Source: Pascua guehoae
Taxonomy: Eukaryota > Basidiomycota > Tremellomycetes > Trichosporonales > Trichosporonaceae
Assembly: GCA_001600415.1 (NCBI GenBank)
Contig: BCJX01000016.1
Coordinates: 225,878 to 289,877, forward strand
Direction: 5' to 3'
DNA length: 64,000 nucleotides
Positions within the stretch are counted from its first letter, which is position 1. Each line of letters starts with the position of its first letter. Made by a program: the position numbers and the translations under genes. A model generated the notes under the pieces. The model did no database searches. It worked only from the letters and a program-made list of their open reading frames with translations, and was not told the origin of the DNA. Positions 1 through 11,000 of the stretch are shown here, one piece after another.

Positions 1-755
1 TGCGACCGTGCGCAGATTGCATCGGCCAGCGGACAGTGCGTCGCGGACAGTGGTTGACAGTGACACAGTGGCACAGTGGCACAGTGTCCAGTGTCCACTG
101 TCGATTGGACAGGTATCCAATCGCCACTCACCGATGACGAGGCGCCTCATTCAGCGAAGACTCGAGACACGACAAAGCTCGGCTGCAAGGAAGCAGGACC
201 GTGCGACCGTGCCCCGCAGTGCTGGAATGTCCGACGGCCGATGGCGGTGCGTGTGGGGAATGGGCAGGGCGTGCACCCGGTCTATACGCGGCGTACCGCT
301 GTTCTGGTGTCGTCGTTTGGTGTGCCCTTGCCCAGCGAGCAGCGCAGCGTCAAGTGTGCAGCGTGAAGTGTAGTGTGCAGCATGAAGCGTGCAGCATGAA
401 TCGTCCAGTCCACCGTGCCCGTGCTCAGCAAGTGGGTGCGTGCCCGCATCCCCGCATTCCAGCGTAGCATCCCACTTGCGACCGTGGCCGATTGCAGCAG
501 TCATGCAGTCATATTGCTCGTAACGCGTGGCGCGTGCTGTGAATTCCAAAATGCTCGTGAATGCTGGTGCATACTGGTGCATGGTGCATGCTGGTGCCCA
601 CGCCATGCCGCCACCAGCACGACGAGACCATTTCCGGATTCCTCTTGTATATCCGCCCTCCCCAGGTGCAGGTTTATCCACAACCTCCACTCTTCCTCCA
701 CCTTTGTCATCTCCATCTCATTCTCATCTCTCATTCATCTTGCATACTAGCCACG
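1..755. other. Intergenic / upstream region of the F-box gene
   Basis: No supported gene. The first 120 bases carry short imperfect repeats of a CACAGTG/CAGTGTCC type and 340-420 carries GTGTGCAGC/CATGAAGCGTGCAGC repeats. From about 650 onward the sequence becomes C/T-rich (CTCCACC, TCATCTC), typical of a fungal 5' leader just before the ATG at 756. The short reading frames here overlap on both strands and have no recognisable domain. Confidence 0.6.
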
Positions 756-3700
756 ATGAGTGTCGTCCGTGCGCCAGGCGACGGCCACGACGGCCGACTC
801 GAGGTCCAGCCTCGACCCTCCAGCACCACCAGCACCCCCNNNNNNNNNNNNNNNNNNNNNNNNNNNNNNNNNNNNNNNNNNNNNNNNNNNNNNNNNNNNN
901 NNNNNNNNNNNNNNNNNNNNNNNNNNNNNNNNNNNNNNNNNNNNNNNNNNNNNNNNNNNNNNNNNNNNNNNNNNNNNNNNNNNNNNNNNNNNNNNNNNNN
1001 NNNNNNNNNNNNNNNNNNNNNNNNNNNNNNNNNNNNNNNNNNNNNNNNNNNNNNNNNNNNNNNNNNNNNNNNNNNNNNNNNNNNNNNNNNNNNNNGATCC
1101 TCTCCCACGTGCCCCCCGCCGACCTCCAGGCGACGACGCTGGCGCTCCACCGCGTCCTCCCCCATGCGCCGCTCAGCAGGACGCATCTGTTCACACACGT
1201 CGTGGTCCGGCAGCCGCGACAGCTGGTGCCCATGTGGAGGCGGTTGCGGGAGGAGAGGGGGCGGGGGACGGGGACGGTGAGGACTTTTTGTCAGGTGAGT
1301 TGGGTCGGAGAGGGCGGTGGTGGAGGGAGGTGGGATGGAGGTGGGAGGGAGGTGGTGGAGAGGAGGTGGGAGGGAGGTGGTGGAGAGCGGTGGTGGAGAG
1401 GCCGGTGGTGAGAGCGGTGGTGGAGGGAGGTGGTGGAGAGCAAGTGGTGGAGAGGAGGTAGTGGAGAAGAATGTGTTGGGTGGGGTGTTGGGTGGGGTGG
1501 AGCACGAGCTGTGGACGAGTCGGATCCGTGGAGCGTGGAGCTGGAGCGTGGAGCGTCGACGAAGAGAGTAGACGAAGAGCGTAGACGAAGAGCGTAGACG
1601 CAGAGCGTGAAGCGTAGACAGAGCGTAGACGCAGAGCGTAGACAGAGCGTGGAGCGTAGACGGAGCGTGGAGCGTAGACGCGAACGGAATGGCGTTCAGA
1701 GCAGGTGGCGCTCAGCGTCGGTGGAGGACGGGGCGGATCGTGCCGTGGAGCGGCGTGGAGCTCTGAGCGCGGAAAGCTCGACCGGCGGCGGTGGAGTAGA
1801 GCATGGGACCACTAGCCTCCGACTCGGATCGCTACAGCTTCTCCAGTGGATGGGTGTGCCCGAGTCGGTCACCGAGAGTGCCCGAGTCTGAGTCACCACG
1901 TCCAGTCGGAGTGTGTCGGCACGCTGATCGGGAGTGCTACCGTTCTTAGCGTGCTCGCTGGCGCGGTAGTTCCACTGTGTGCTGCGGATCACGCCGATGC
2001 GTTACCGAGTGGAGCCGCATGCCGTTTGGAGCAGTGGTGCTACGGTACTATGAGATGTCGCCGTCAAAGATCGAATGGAGGCTCTGCGTGGCGGTCATGG
2101 CGTCATTTCTCCGTCCCGCATTCGTGTCTCGGTGGTCCGATGGGTGCTGACGGACAGGAATCGTGGCGTGGTGATGTCGATATTCTAAACAAGTGAGTTG
2201 ATCGGGTCGATCGGGTTGAGCCATGTGTCGGTGTTGTGATCGTCGGCGCGACGGTGTAGGGTCTACGACAGCGAGCTCCGTCAACAGACTCGATGGAGGT
2301 TTACCGGACGGCGGCAGTCCATTTGGTGGCCGACACAGGTGTCCAGTACCGCTAGCTCCAGTATCTGCTTGAGGCTGCGTGCTTGTCATGACAACTATCT
2401 CCTAGGCGCGACGCGGGTCTCTGACCCCCGCCACTCCATGCCCCTTTACTCGCCACCCGGTTTCGTGCCATTCTGCCCCACGGCATCGACTGGCACCAAC
2501 TTCACACCCCCTCTCCCGCATACTGTACAGTTCTAACCCCAGTGTCCTCCGATGCCTCCCTTCACTCCGCACCCTCCTCCTCAACGTCGGCGTCAACTTT
2601 GTCCCCGACCACCTGCAGGAGATGTTTGAGCGTCCGCGCCCCGGTCTCGAGCGTATGGAGGTCCGGTTCCGGCCGTATGTTGAGCAGGCGTCCTATGTGC
2701 AGTTTCTCAAAGGTGAGTTGGAGTGAGCTTCGGGTAAGGAGTGACGTGGTTGTTGCTGTTGTTGGCGAGGTTGGGATCTTGCCAAAGGTCTGTTGAGGGT
2801 CTTGCTGAGGGCGTTGAGAATCCTGCTGTTGTTGAGATCCTAGTGAATCTCTTGTTAAGGTCCGGTCTGGGTGCCCAGCTTCTTGCCTTCCGAGGTTCTT
2901 GCTGGAGTTCCCCCCGAGGTCCCCGCCAAGGTCCCCGAGGTTCTCGCTGAGGTTCTCGCTTCCGTTCCGCATCGGTTCCTCTGGCTGGGGCTCCGGTGAG
3001 ACTCTCTGAGATTAGGCTCCCTCCGGTTGTTGTGACATTCTCTGTCGCTGTACTCAGAATTTCTCTGCGGCTACCGCTGCACCTTGCTGACCGCAGGCTC
3101 CTACTTTGACACTGCGATCGAGGCGCTGTACCGCACGTGGCCAGAGGTCCCATCCTTCAACCACCTCTCCATCGTGCAAGACCTGCCCCCTCGCCCGACA
3201 CGGCCATCGCGCATCCTGTCCGACGCTCCGACAGATGGCGTAGCCAACCTGCGCCTCGAGGAAGCACCGGTGGCACCGGTGGCATCGACATCTACGTCTA
3301 CGTCGACACCCGCAGAGGGAACCCGCGAGTCCGAGACCGACTCTGAGACCGAGTCTGACGAAACGACACCGCCGACATCCGTCGATGAGCCCGAGGCCGC
3401 GCCCAAGCCCAAGGAATACACGGGCCAGGGTTTCATCCCGTACCTCTCGGAACGACTGCAGCACGTCAAGCCCAAGACGTTTGCGCAACCCATCGTCTTC
3501 TTCGACATCAAGTGTCTCGCCCGCTTTGGCGCGTCCCCCGTCGCGCGGCACCTCACCCATCTCCGCCTGCGCGTGCCCTCGCGCGACATTGCATACGTGC
3601 TCGTCTCCCCGCCAGACGGCACGGTCCTGTTCCCATCTCTGCGCTACCTTGATATCTCGACGACCAATGTCCGCCTCGACGCAGTGCTTGCGACCCTCTT

Positions 3701-4805
3701 GCGCTCGTATGGGCGTCTCGAGCACCTTGTGCTCGACCGCGTAAACCTCTTTGGCTTTGCCGCGCGTGAACGTGGGTCTGACGGATGCCGCGAGCTTGGT
3801 GGCATGTGCGTGTCTGCCGGTCTTGCTCGAGGAAAGGAACGCGAGCGGCAGATTGCCGCCTGGGACTTGGCGGAGCGCACGCGCGTGGCCGAGCTCGAGG
3901 CGGCGCATCGGCGCGCGCAGGCGACTACCAATGAGGAGGAAGAGAATGTGGACGACGAGACGCGTGCAGAACGAGAAGCGGCGGCCGCCGAGCAGGCGAT
4001 GCGCGACGAGATGGCGCGCAACATTGCGCTCGCCCGTTCACGGCGTGGGCACCGGAGCGCCGCCCACTCTACGTTTTCGCTCCGCGACCGACCTCTGCGA
4101 GGGCGCCGCGCCGCAGCAGCATCGTCTTCGGTCGCAGCCGCCGATCTGCCGCCTGCAGACCGCGCATACTTTGTCCTCCCCGCGCTCCCCACCCTGCGCA
4201 CGTTGTGTATCGGCGGCGAGGCGCCGTCACTCTCGTCCTGGCGCTCCGAGGCGTGGGATGACCAGTTCCACGGCGGGTGGCGCGACGGCCTGGCCAAGCT
4301 GCAGGGGTGGGCAGTGCACGTTGCGGAAAAGTATGAGCGGGCGGTGAAGAAGGCCAACGAGTGGACCGAGGCGAATGCCCGCATCCACGGAAGTGGGCCC
4401 AAGCAACCCGCCAGGGGTAAAGGCAAAGGCAAAGCAGTATCTGCGGCCGAACGCCCCCGCCCACCCCTCGACGTCCGCCTCTTCCGCTTCCCCCGCCCAG
4501 ATGAGCCCGCGCCCGTCCACGATCCCACAGACCCGACGACGGGCCTTATTGAGATCCACCCCGCCGCGCCGCGCGACTACCTCGTCGCGTACAAGGATGC
4601 GATCGCCGAGGCCGAGCTGTACACCCACTCGCATGCGCACAGCCCGCCCTGTATCCTCTGCACCACGCCCGACTGTGAAGGACCCCGCCGCCGCGGCGCG
4701 GACGGCGAGCACGTCGATGGCCGCGGCGGGATGCGCAGGCCGCACAAGGACGGGTGTGGGCATGAGCTCGGGAGGGAGGGGTGGGGGTGGAATGCGGTCG
4801 TGTAG
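756..4805 (+). CDS. F-box/leucine-rich-type protein (interrupted by an assembly gap)
   Basis: Probable substrate-recognition subunit of an SCF ubiquitin ligase, or a member of the F-box-like families expanded in Tremellomycetes. The visible exons are 756-839 (ends in N), 1096-1294, 2158-2192, 2543-2712 and 3097-4805. The part after the gap starts with an F-box-like helix (ILSHVPPADLQATTLALHRV). The 35-nt exon 2158-2192 encodes ESWRGDVDILNN and is needed to reconcile the reading frames of its neighbours. The following exons give LRR-like strands (LRCLPSLRTLLLNVG; FPSLRYLDIS; LEHLVLDRVNLF), then a charged coiled-coil-like stretch and a C-terminal Cys/His cluster (CILCTTPDC). Introns 1 and 3 are unusually long and repetitive. 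Start codon 756 is the first good ATG after the pyrimidine-rich leader, but the frame cannot be followed through the N run, so the N-terminus is uncertain. Substrate unknown. Confidence 0.7.
840..1095. other. Assembly gap (run of N)
   Basis: 256 consecutive N bases lie inside the first part of the F-box gene, so part of its N-terminus is missing. The true gap length is unknown. The coding frame before the gap (from 756) and after it (from 1096) do not agree if the N count is taken literally. Confidence 0.99.
1295..2157 (+). repeat. Minisatellite-bearing long intron of the F-box gene
   Basis: This 863-bp intron starts with a good GTGAGT donor and ends in CTGACGGACAG. It carries two blocks of imperfect tandem repeats: a GGTGGA/GGTGGTGGAGAG block at about 1315-1460, and a GAGCGTAGAC(G) block at about 1540-1685. 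Other introns in the window are mostly 34-280 nt, so the extra length is attributable to repeat expansion. No alternative exon with a recognisable domain was seen inside it. Confidence 0.6.
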
Positions 4806-5507
4806 GCGAGGGAAGGAGTCTGGCCTTGACAAGGCTCAGACACCGTAGATTAGTTGTCCTCCTCGTGCCAATGAGAGCACCCAGAGGCCTGGACGTATTC
4901 AATAACTCGACGATTTAAGCCTTTGGTTATGCTTTGTGATACCTGCAGTTGTATCGTAGACCCAGTGCATGAATGGTCATGCTCATCGTGCGTCTCGACT
5001 GGTCGCCAGGCATCAAGTCGATGTTGGCTGAAGGCACCCAGGAACGCAAAGCCGGAAGATCGGCCGTCAAGGAGGATGGAGACACTACGAACAGCGTCAT
5101 CAACAGTATCCGCGGCTGCTGGCCGCGGGCCGCGGCAATGGGACACGATGTGACCAGTAGGGCCAATAACCCAAGCCCTGCTTCGTCTGCAAAAGAGCAA
5201 GTTCAAGCGATGGAAGCGAACCGAGTACGTCGGAGGTCAGATGCCGGACGTCGTCAGGCACTCAGAGTAGTGTAGGGTTTCAAACAAAGTGTGCCTGTTT
5301 CTGTGGTCTTGGCACTCAATTGCCACCATCCATACCCTCCCTCCTTGCTCTCGCCGCCGCGCCGCCCCCTCTAGCCATCCTATGTCACCGCACTCCTTGA
5401 GACGGTCAAAAAGCATGCCTTGTGCCCGCCATTCTCAACTACTGTACTTGCACTCACCACTGCACGCCCGTCTATACCTGCCACGCCACACGTTGACTGC
5501 ATCCACA
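4806..5507. other. Intergenic region
   Basis: Holds the 3' end of the F-box gene and the promoter and leader of the membrane-protein gene at 5508. The last 200 bases are C/T-rich. One reading frame runs into the downstream gene from 5289, but its upstream part has no signal-peptide character and looks like leader sequence. Nothing else supported. Confidence 0.6.
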
Positions 5508-7138
5508 ATGCTCCTGGCTCTGGCTATTGGAGCCATGCTCGCCCCCACCGGCCTGGCGGCGGGCCCATTCACGCCCAACCTCGTATTCAACTGGACCGTA
5601 AGCGACATGGACCCGATGTTCTCCTTTCACGAGGGGAGGTACAAGTTCCCGTGGAACACGACGTTTTCCGACTCGCCCGCGACGCCGCTCCCGGGCCAGC
5701 TCGGGATGGGTGCGTCGCAGCACGTCGCCGAGTTTGATTTACGCTCGCAGGAACCGTCTTTCCGCATGGAGTATTTCGGCACGCGGGCCATTGTCAGTGG
5801 CACACTTGTCGCGGACGCCAAGGACATGCGTTACTTCTCGATGGTTGTCGACGGGCGGAGTTCGCCCCTGTCGCCTCCGTCCGACGATGTTCTTTACGAC
5901 GAAGAAATGCACTGGGGCACACACCAGTTCCAATTATATTCTCTCACATCATGGTCCGCAGCTCCACGTTCCACCATAACCGTCCGCCATGCAACGATTA
6001 CGACGGGGATGGTGGCCGAAGCGTGAGTACCCGGGTGGTTTACCTCGCTGACCAGCCAGGACGTCGCTCGACTTGGTCCCCAGACGTGTCGAGCGGGCTG
6101 TCGTCGACGGCCGGCCCAACCAGTTCTTCAGGTTCCCCTACCCGGAGAGCTATGGCCTTCCCGAGGTGGTCCCCACTCTGGGTGGGATTGGTGCGTTTCA
6201 GCCGTCGCCAAAAAAGACCATGCCGAGTTCCAAGCCCTCCCACTTCTTTACGCTCTTATCCCACCATGGCTCGAGCCCACCCCAGCCCCAGTATACCCCC
6301 CGCTAACATGCCCAGGAGGCGACCCTGTCGTCGACTATCCCCACCTCGTGGTCGGTCGGACGAGCATGACAGCGACACTGCCGTACAATACATCCTATCT
6401 CGTCATCAATGGCACCGTGGGACCGGCATTTGGCGAGTATCATGTAGCCTGCAAGCCTCCGCCACCCGTTCTGGAACGATTTTACTTCAACGCGAGTAAC
6501 CCATTCACCACCGCGCCCGTCACGCTCTTCATGACCCCGCTCGACCCCACGGTGGAATACGAATGCAGCATCCGCTCAACCGGCATGAGAGACGACGCCG
6601 GCGCCGTGGGCGTTCATTCGTGGATCATGTATTCGGCCCTTGGGTGAGTCCAACTCACATGGACGCGCTGACAGGTAGGGGCGACGGCGGGGGCGGAAAT
6701 GGTACAGGCGACGCCGGGAGCGATGTGGGGACCAACCCAGGCGACCACTCGAGTAAGGACCCGGTCCCAAGCGGCAAGAGCGGACCAAACATCGGTGCCA
6801 TTGTCGGCGGTGTCGTGAGTCGACAGCCCATGTTCCACAGACGCTAACCCCAGGTCGGCGGCGTGGTCGGCTGTCTCCTCATCGTTGCGGCTGTGCTCCT
6901 CATCCGGCGTTCGCGGAACAAGAAGCGTACTCGCACGTTCCCCGGCTTTGTCGAGGACAAGGACGAGCATTGCGATCCTTGCGATCCTTGTGACCCTTGC
7001 GACCCTCGCGACGACGGTTGCGACCCTTGCGACGACGGCGGCGACGCTATCCCCAAGAACGAGCACGATGCTGGGCGCATTCTGCCCGACAGCGTTCCGC
7101 CACAGTATGACGCAAAGTGGAAGACTCAGATGGAATAG
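5508..7138 (+). CDS. Single-pass type I membrane protein with a Cys-Asp-Pro-rich tail
   Basis: Unrecognised secreted-pathway membrane protein, 456 or 464 residues. Exons: 5508-6022, 6084-6190 (or from 6060, both in frame), 6316-6643, 6679-6814 and 6854-7138. The start at 5508 is chosen because it opens directly into a signal peptide (MLLALAIGAMLAPTGLAAG). The ectodomain has several N-glycosylation sequons (NWT, NTT, NTS, NGT, NAS) and beta-strand-like segments. A Gly/Ser/Asp linker (exon 4) leads to a transmembrane helix (VVGCLLIVAAVLLI) followed by RRSRNKKR, which predicts a cytosolic C-terminus. That tail has repeated CDP units (four in a row, then CDPC again), an unusual Cys/Asp-rich patch. 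The layout (ectodomain, flexible linker, one helix, short tail) recalls fungal cell-surface or sensor-like proteins, but no family was recognised. Introns of 35 and 39 nt are among the shortest in the window. Confidence 0.75.
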
Positions 7139-8073
7139 AAACCGTCTCTTGGAATTCGAATTGCTCCGCAGGAGTCTGACGGCATTCGCTTGCTTGCAGT
7201 TGATCGTACAGTACACGTAGTAGATGATGGAAAGACGTTGTAATTGACCAGTGCAGGTCGCAAGGACCTGAATGCAAGTTGGAAGTGGGGAGGTTGTATT
7301 GATATCCACCATGTTGCAAGCGGCAATACTTGATGAATCGATTCCCTTTTGTACAGGTGTGACCGGAAAGTATTGAGACTGCGACATTGAGCTTGGCCGT
7401 GCTCGATGTTGAGCATGGGCACTGGGTAAGCTCTACCATGCCGTGCAATCTTGCAATTGTCCTGTACGATCCACCATGCACATCAAGGACCGCGACCTCA
7501 AGACAAGAGCCCGAGACGGCTGTTTGTGCATTTCCTGCAGTTCCCGTACCAGCACCCTGCGCGTGCGCGCGACCGAGCTCAACGTCGCATCTCGATAATT
7601 TCCCGTCGCTCCTGTACAGTCAAGCCTGGCTGCTCGGGTCGCGTTCAACCAAGGATGTGAGGGCTGCGGCGGCTGGATAGCCCAGTTCTCGTTCTCCCTG
7701 GCTTTCATGGAGGGGAGAGATACCAGCTGCATAATCGTACTGTACGCTGCACAATAGTCATGCACCCCAAGAGCCGCACCACGCCCCAACATGGCCCACA
7801 CGCCAAATGGAAGGACCCGCCCTGGAACACATACCATGTGCCACTTTGCCACAGGCCAATTTGCTCCCGCCGGGGCCCACCGACCATGGATTTCTCGCCC
7901 CAACTCGAACACAACACATCCAACCCACCACACAACAACAACGTCGACAACGTCCCCCTCTCCCGTCCCCTCTCCCGTGGCCCCCCTCCTCCCTCCTCCC
8001 CACCCCTCGGCCTCCCCCCAAACCCCCGGGCCCCTTTACCCGCGACACTCACCCCGCCTCTCGCCCGGACGAG
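7139..8073. other. Intergenic region
   Basis: No supported gene. Contains the 3' region of the membrane-protein gene and the promoter/leader of POM152. From about 7900 to 8070 the plus strand is strongly C-rich (CCCCTC, CCTCCTCCC), leader-like. Overlapping frames on both strands are low-complexity and have no domain. Confidence 0.55.
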
Positions 8074-11000
8074 ATGGCCACCCCAGCCCCCGCGGGGCGG
8101 GACACGAAACCGCAGCCACTGCCGCAGCCACTGCCCAATGCGCCCCTCGTGCCCGTGGCCGCGACGGCGCCGGTGATCCCCACGACGTGGCTGGCGCCCG
8201 ATGAGCAGCGGAGGGTGGTGGTGTGGGCTGTGGGGCTTGTTGAGGTGAGTCTGAGTGTGTGTTGGGGGGGAGTTTGGTGGGGGTTGTTGGCACCGAACGG
8301 GCAGATGGTGGAGGTGGGAAAGGAGGGGCAAGGGGCAAGGGGGGACTGAGGAGAGGAAGAACCGAGAGAGGAACCGAGAGGGGGAACGGGAGGGGTGAGA
8401 GGGGGAACGGAAGGGGGGAGAGGGGATGAGGGAGCTGGAGGAGGTGTGCAAAGGAGGAGTGGAAGTGGAAGCAAGAGTTGGGCTCGGGGTTACGAAGGCG
8501 GCGGCGGGCTGGGTAGTCGCTCAGCTGTGATCGTGATCTACACCGTGCTCCTGGCGTGGTGCTGGCCATGGTGAGCTGGCGCCGGCTGCTGAGGACTGCT
8601 GGGCTGGACTGCTCGACTGGACTGCTCGACTGCTCGACTGCTGCCCTCCAGGGGCACTGCAGCGAACAGCCTCGCCTGCTCGACTGCTGCCCAGCTGTGC
8701 GGCGCCGAACATTCAGCCTAGGCAGCTTGGATACCGCCGTGCCGCTGCCCTGCGATGGGGGGAATGGCGTTCGCAGCGTGGTCTTAGGCGGCCTTGACGA
8801 GGCGTCGGGCGCTGAATGGGTGTCTGGCTTTGTGCTCTACTACGCGCTGCTGTCCTTTGGCCGCGATTGTGCATGCGCTGCTCAACTCTGAGCGCTGCTC
8901 AGCCCTACGCTCCAGCTCGCGACTCGCAGCCATTATTCGCCCTTCTGTCCCCGCCTCCCCATCGCATCTGTCTCTGGCCCGCCATGGACACCATCTACCC
9001 TCCCTCACCTGGCCGCCGCTTACCCCTCCTCCAAATCCCCCCACTTACACTCCCCCCCCCCTCCCACCCCGGGGGCCCATCACCCACACTCTCGAACAAT
9101 ACTAACCCACAGGTCATGAAAGTCTGGGACATTCTCGCCCCGCACCTCGTCCGCGACCTCCCCGCCACGCTGTCCTCGTCCCTCCGCGTCCGTGGACCAT
9201 GGAGCGCGTCTGCCTGGACCGTGGCCGAGATTGCAGCACTCGCAGCCGTCGCCCTCTTGCGGATACCGGGGCTCGCGCCCGCGCCGAGCAAGATTGCCAT
9301 GCTCGTGCCCGTCTTGATGGTGTGGAATGCGTTTTGCTGGTTCCTTGCGGAAGTGAGTGGCTTGGGCTTGTGTGGGGTGTGTTGAGGGTAGCCATGTGCC
9401 GTGTTGTTTGCTGTGCTGTGTGCTTTGTGCGGTTCATGCTTTGTTGTTTGGACAGTGTTGTTTGCACGCTCCTGCGAACACACCCCATGTGTTGGACGAT
9501 TGCCTGCTCTGGGTCGGCTGCTACCGACCACTTCATTCTTCATTGTGTGATTGTCCTGCGATGACTTCGCCTCACTGCGAGAGTAGCATATCGACCTCCA
9601 CAACTCTGCACATGCTAACTTCCAGCCCCTCTCCTTTATCCCACACATTGGTCTTTTTGGTGAGCTTCCGTCATCCCAGTCATTGCAACAGAGCTCACAC
9701 CGTAGGTCCCGTCCACCTCGGCGAAGAGGGCTACTTCTGGGGAACGCTCTACTTCATCTACCACCTGGTCACGCGCGTCACTGTGGGCGAGCCAGATCAC
9801 ATCAAGGGTATCCATACCATTAGGCTCCTCCCTTACAGGTAAGCACCCCATACGGGTCCCCGCTGACCACAGCACGGCGACGCTCAACCCGCTCTCCCTC
9901 ACCTACTGCATCCCGCCCAACACACACGAGCCCGTCTACATCCCGATCGTGTTCAACAACTCGGCACCCGACCAAGTGGCTTACAAGGTCCGCTCGCTCG
10001 TCAACTCAAAGAGCAGAACAGAGAGCGTGTCTGCGTCGGCCATGAAGCGTCCTATCGGCTGGCAGGCGCTGCGGCTTACCGACGACGACGACCTCGACCT
10101 CGACGAGTCTGAGACGGTGGCGGAAATTGTTGCACGCTCCAAACAGCTCGACCTCGAACGTCTCCACTCTGTGCGCCCGCCAGAGTCGCTCTCTGTCATT
10201 CCACGCGATATTAGCCCAACAGAGCACATTCTGTTCCTCACCGTGAACGAGCCGTCGGTCATCAAACTGACCTCGGTTGTGGACAAGAACAGGGACCGTT
10301 TCAACATTGCGCCCCACCGCGAAGCAGTGGTCATTGAATGCCCCTCGGGTGGCGACTTTTCAACAGACGATGGTACGGGTGTATTGGTACCGCTCCCGAA
10401 CAAGCCCGTCGAGCCCGAGGTCCGGTGTGTCGGGTCTGAAGAAGTGCTCCACTTCCAGGCGCGTGGTGTCGCACCGCTCAAGGTCGCTTGGAGGCGTTCG
10501 CTCAACGGTCGTGACGTTGCCTTTGGTGTTATCGAAGGCATCGAAGACGAAGCAGTCGTCGAGGCTCTCGTCGATGGATCCCGCGACCGCGTGTCCAAGA
10601 CGCACACTGTCCCTCTGCGTGTGCAGCACGACCTTGCGGGCAAGTCGACCGTGACGCTCACGTCCGTCGTCGATGCGCTCGGCAACACGTACACGCCGAC
10701 GAGCCGAGCCGCTGTGCAAGAGTTTGACGTCGTTGGCCGCCGCTCAGTCGCGTTCCAGTGTCGGCAGCCGATTGCCCTGCTCGTGGGCGGCAAGGCTACT
10801 CTTCCCCTCGCTGTCGACACCCCGCTGGACAAGTCGAGCCCCGAACTCAAGGTCGCCTACTCGTTTACCCCTACCTCGGGAGACGCCTCCACTCACTGGA
10901 TCAACGTCGACTCGACGACCAAGGGAATCGATGTCACGCAGCCGGGCAGGTTTACGCTTCTCGAAGTCGGCGGTACATGCGCGGGTGCAATCATTGAGCC

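Noticed and set aside
5289..5507. Upstream extension of the membrane protein to 5289
   Set aside because: Would bury the signal peptide behind a long non-hydrophobic leader; the start at 5508 gives a clean signal sequence.
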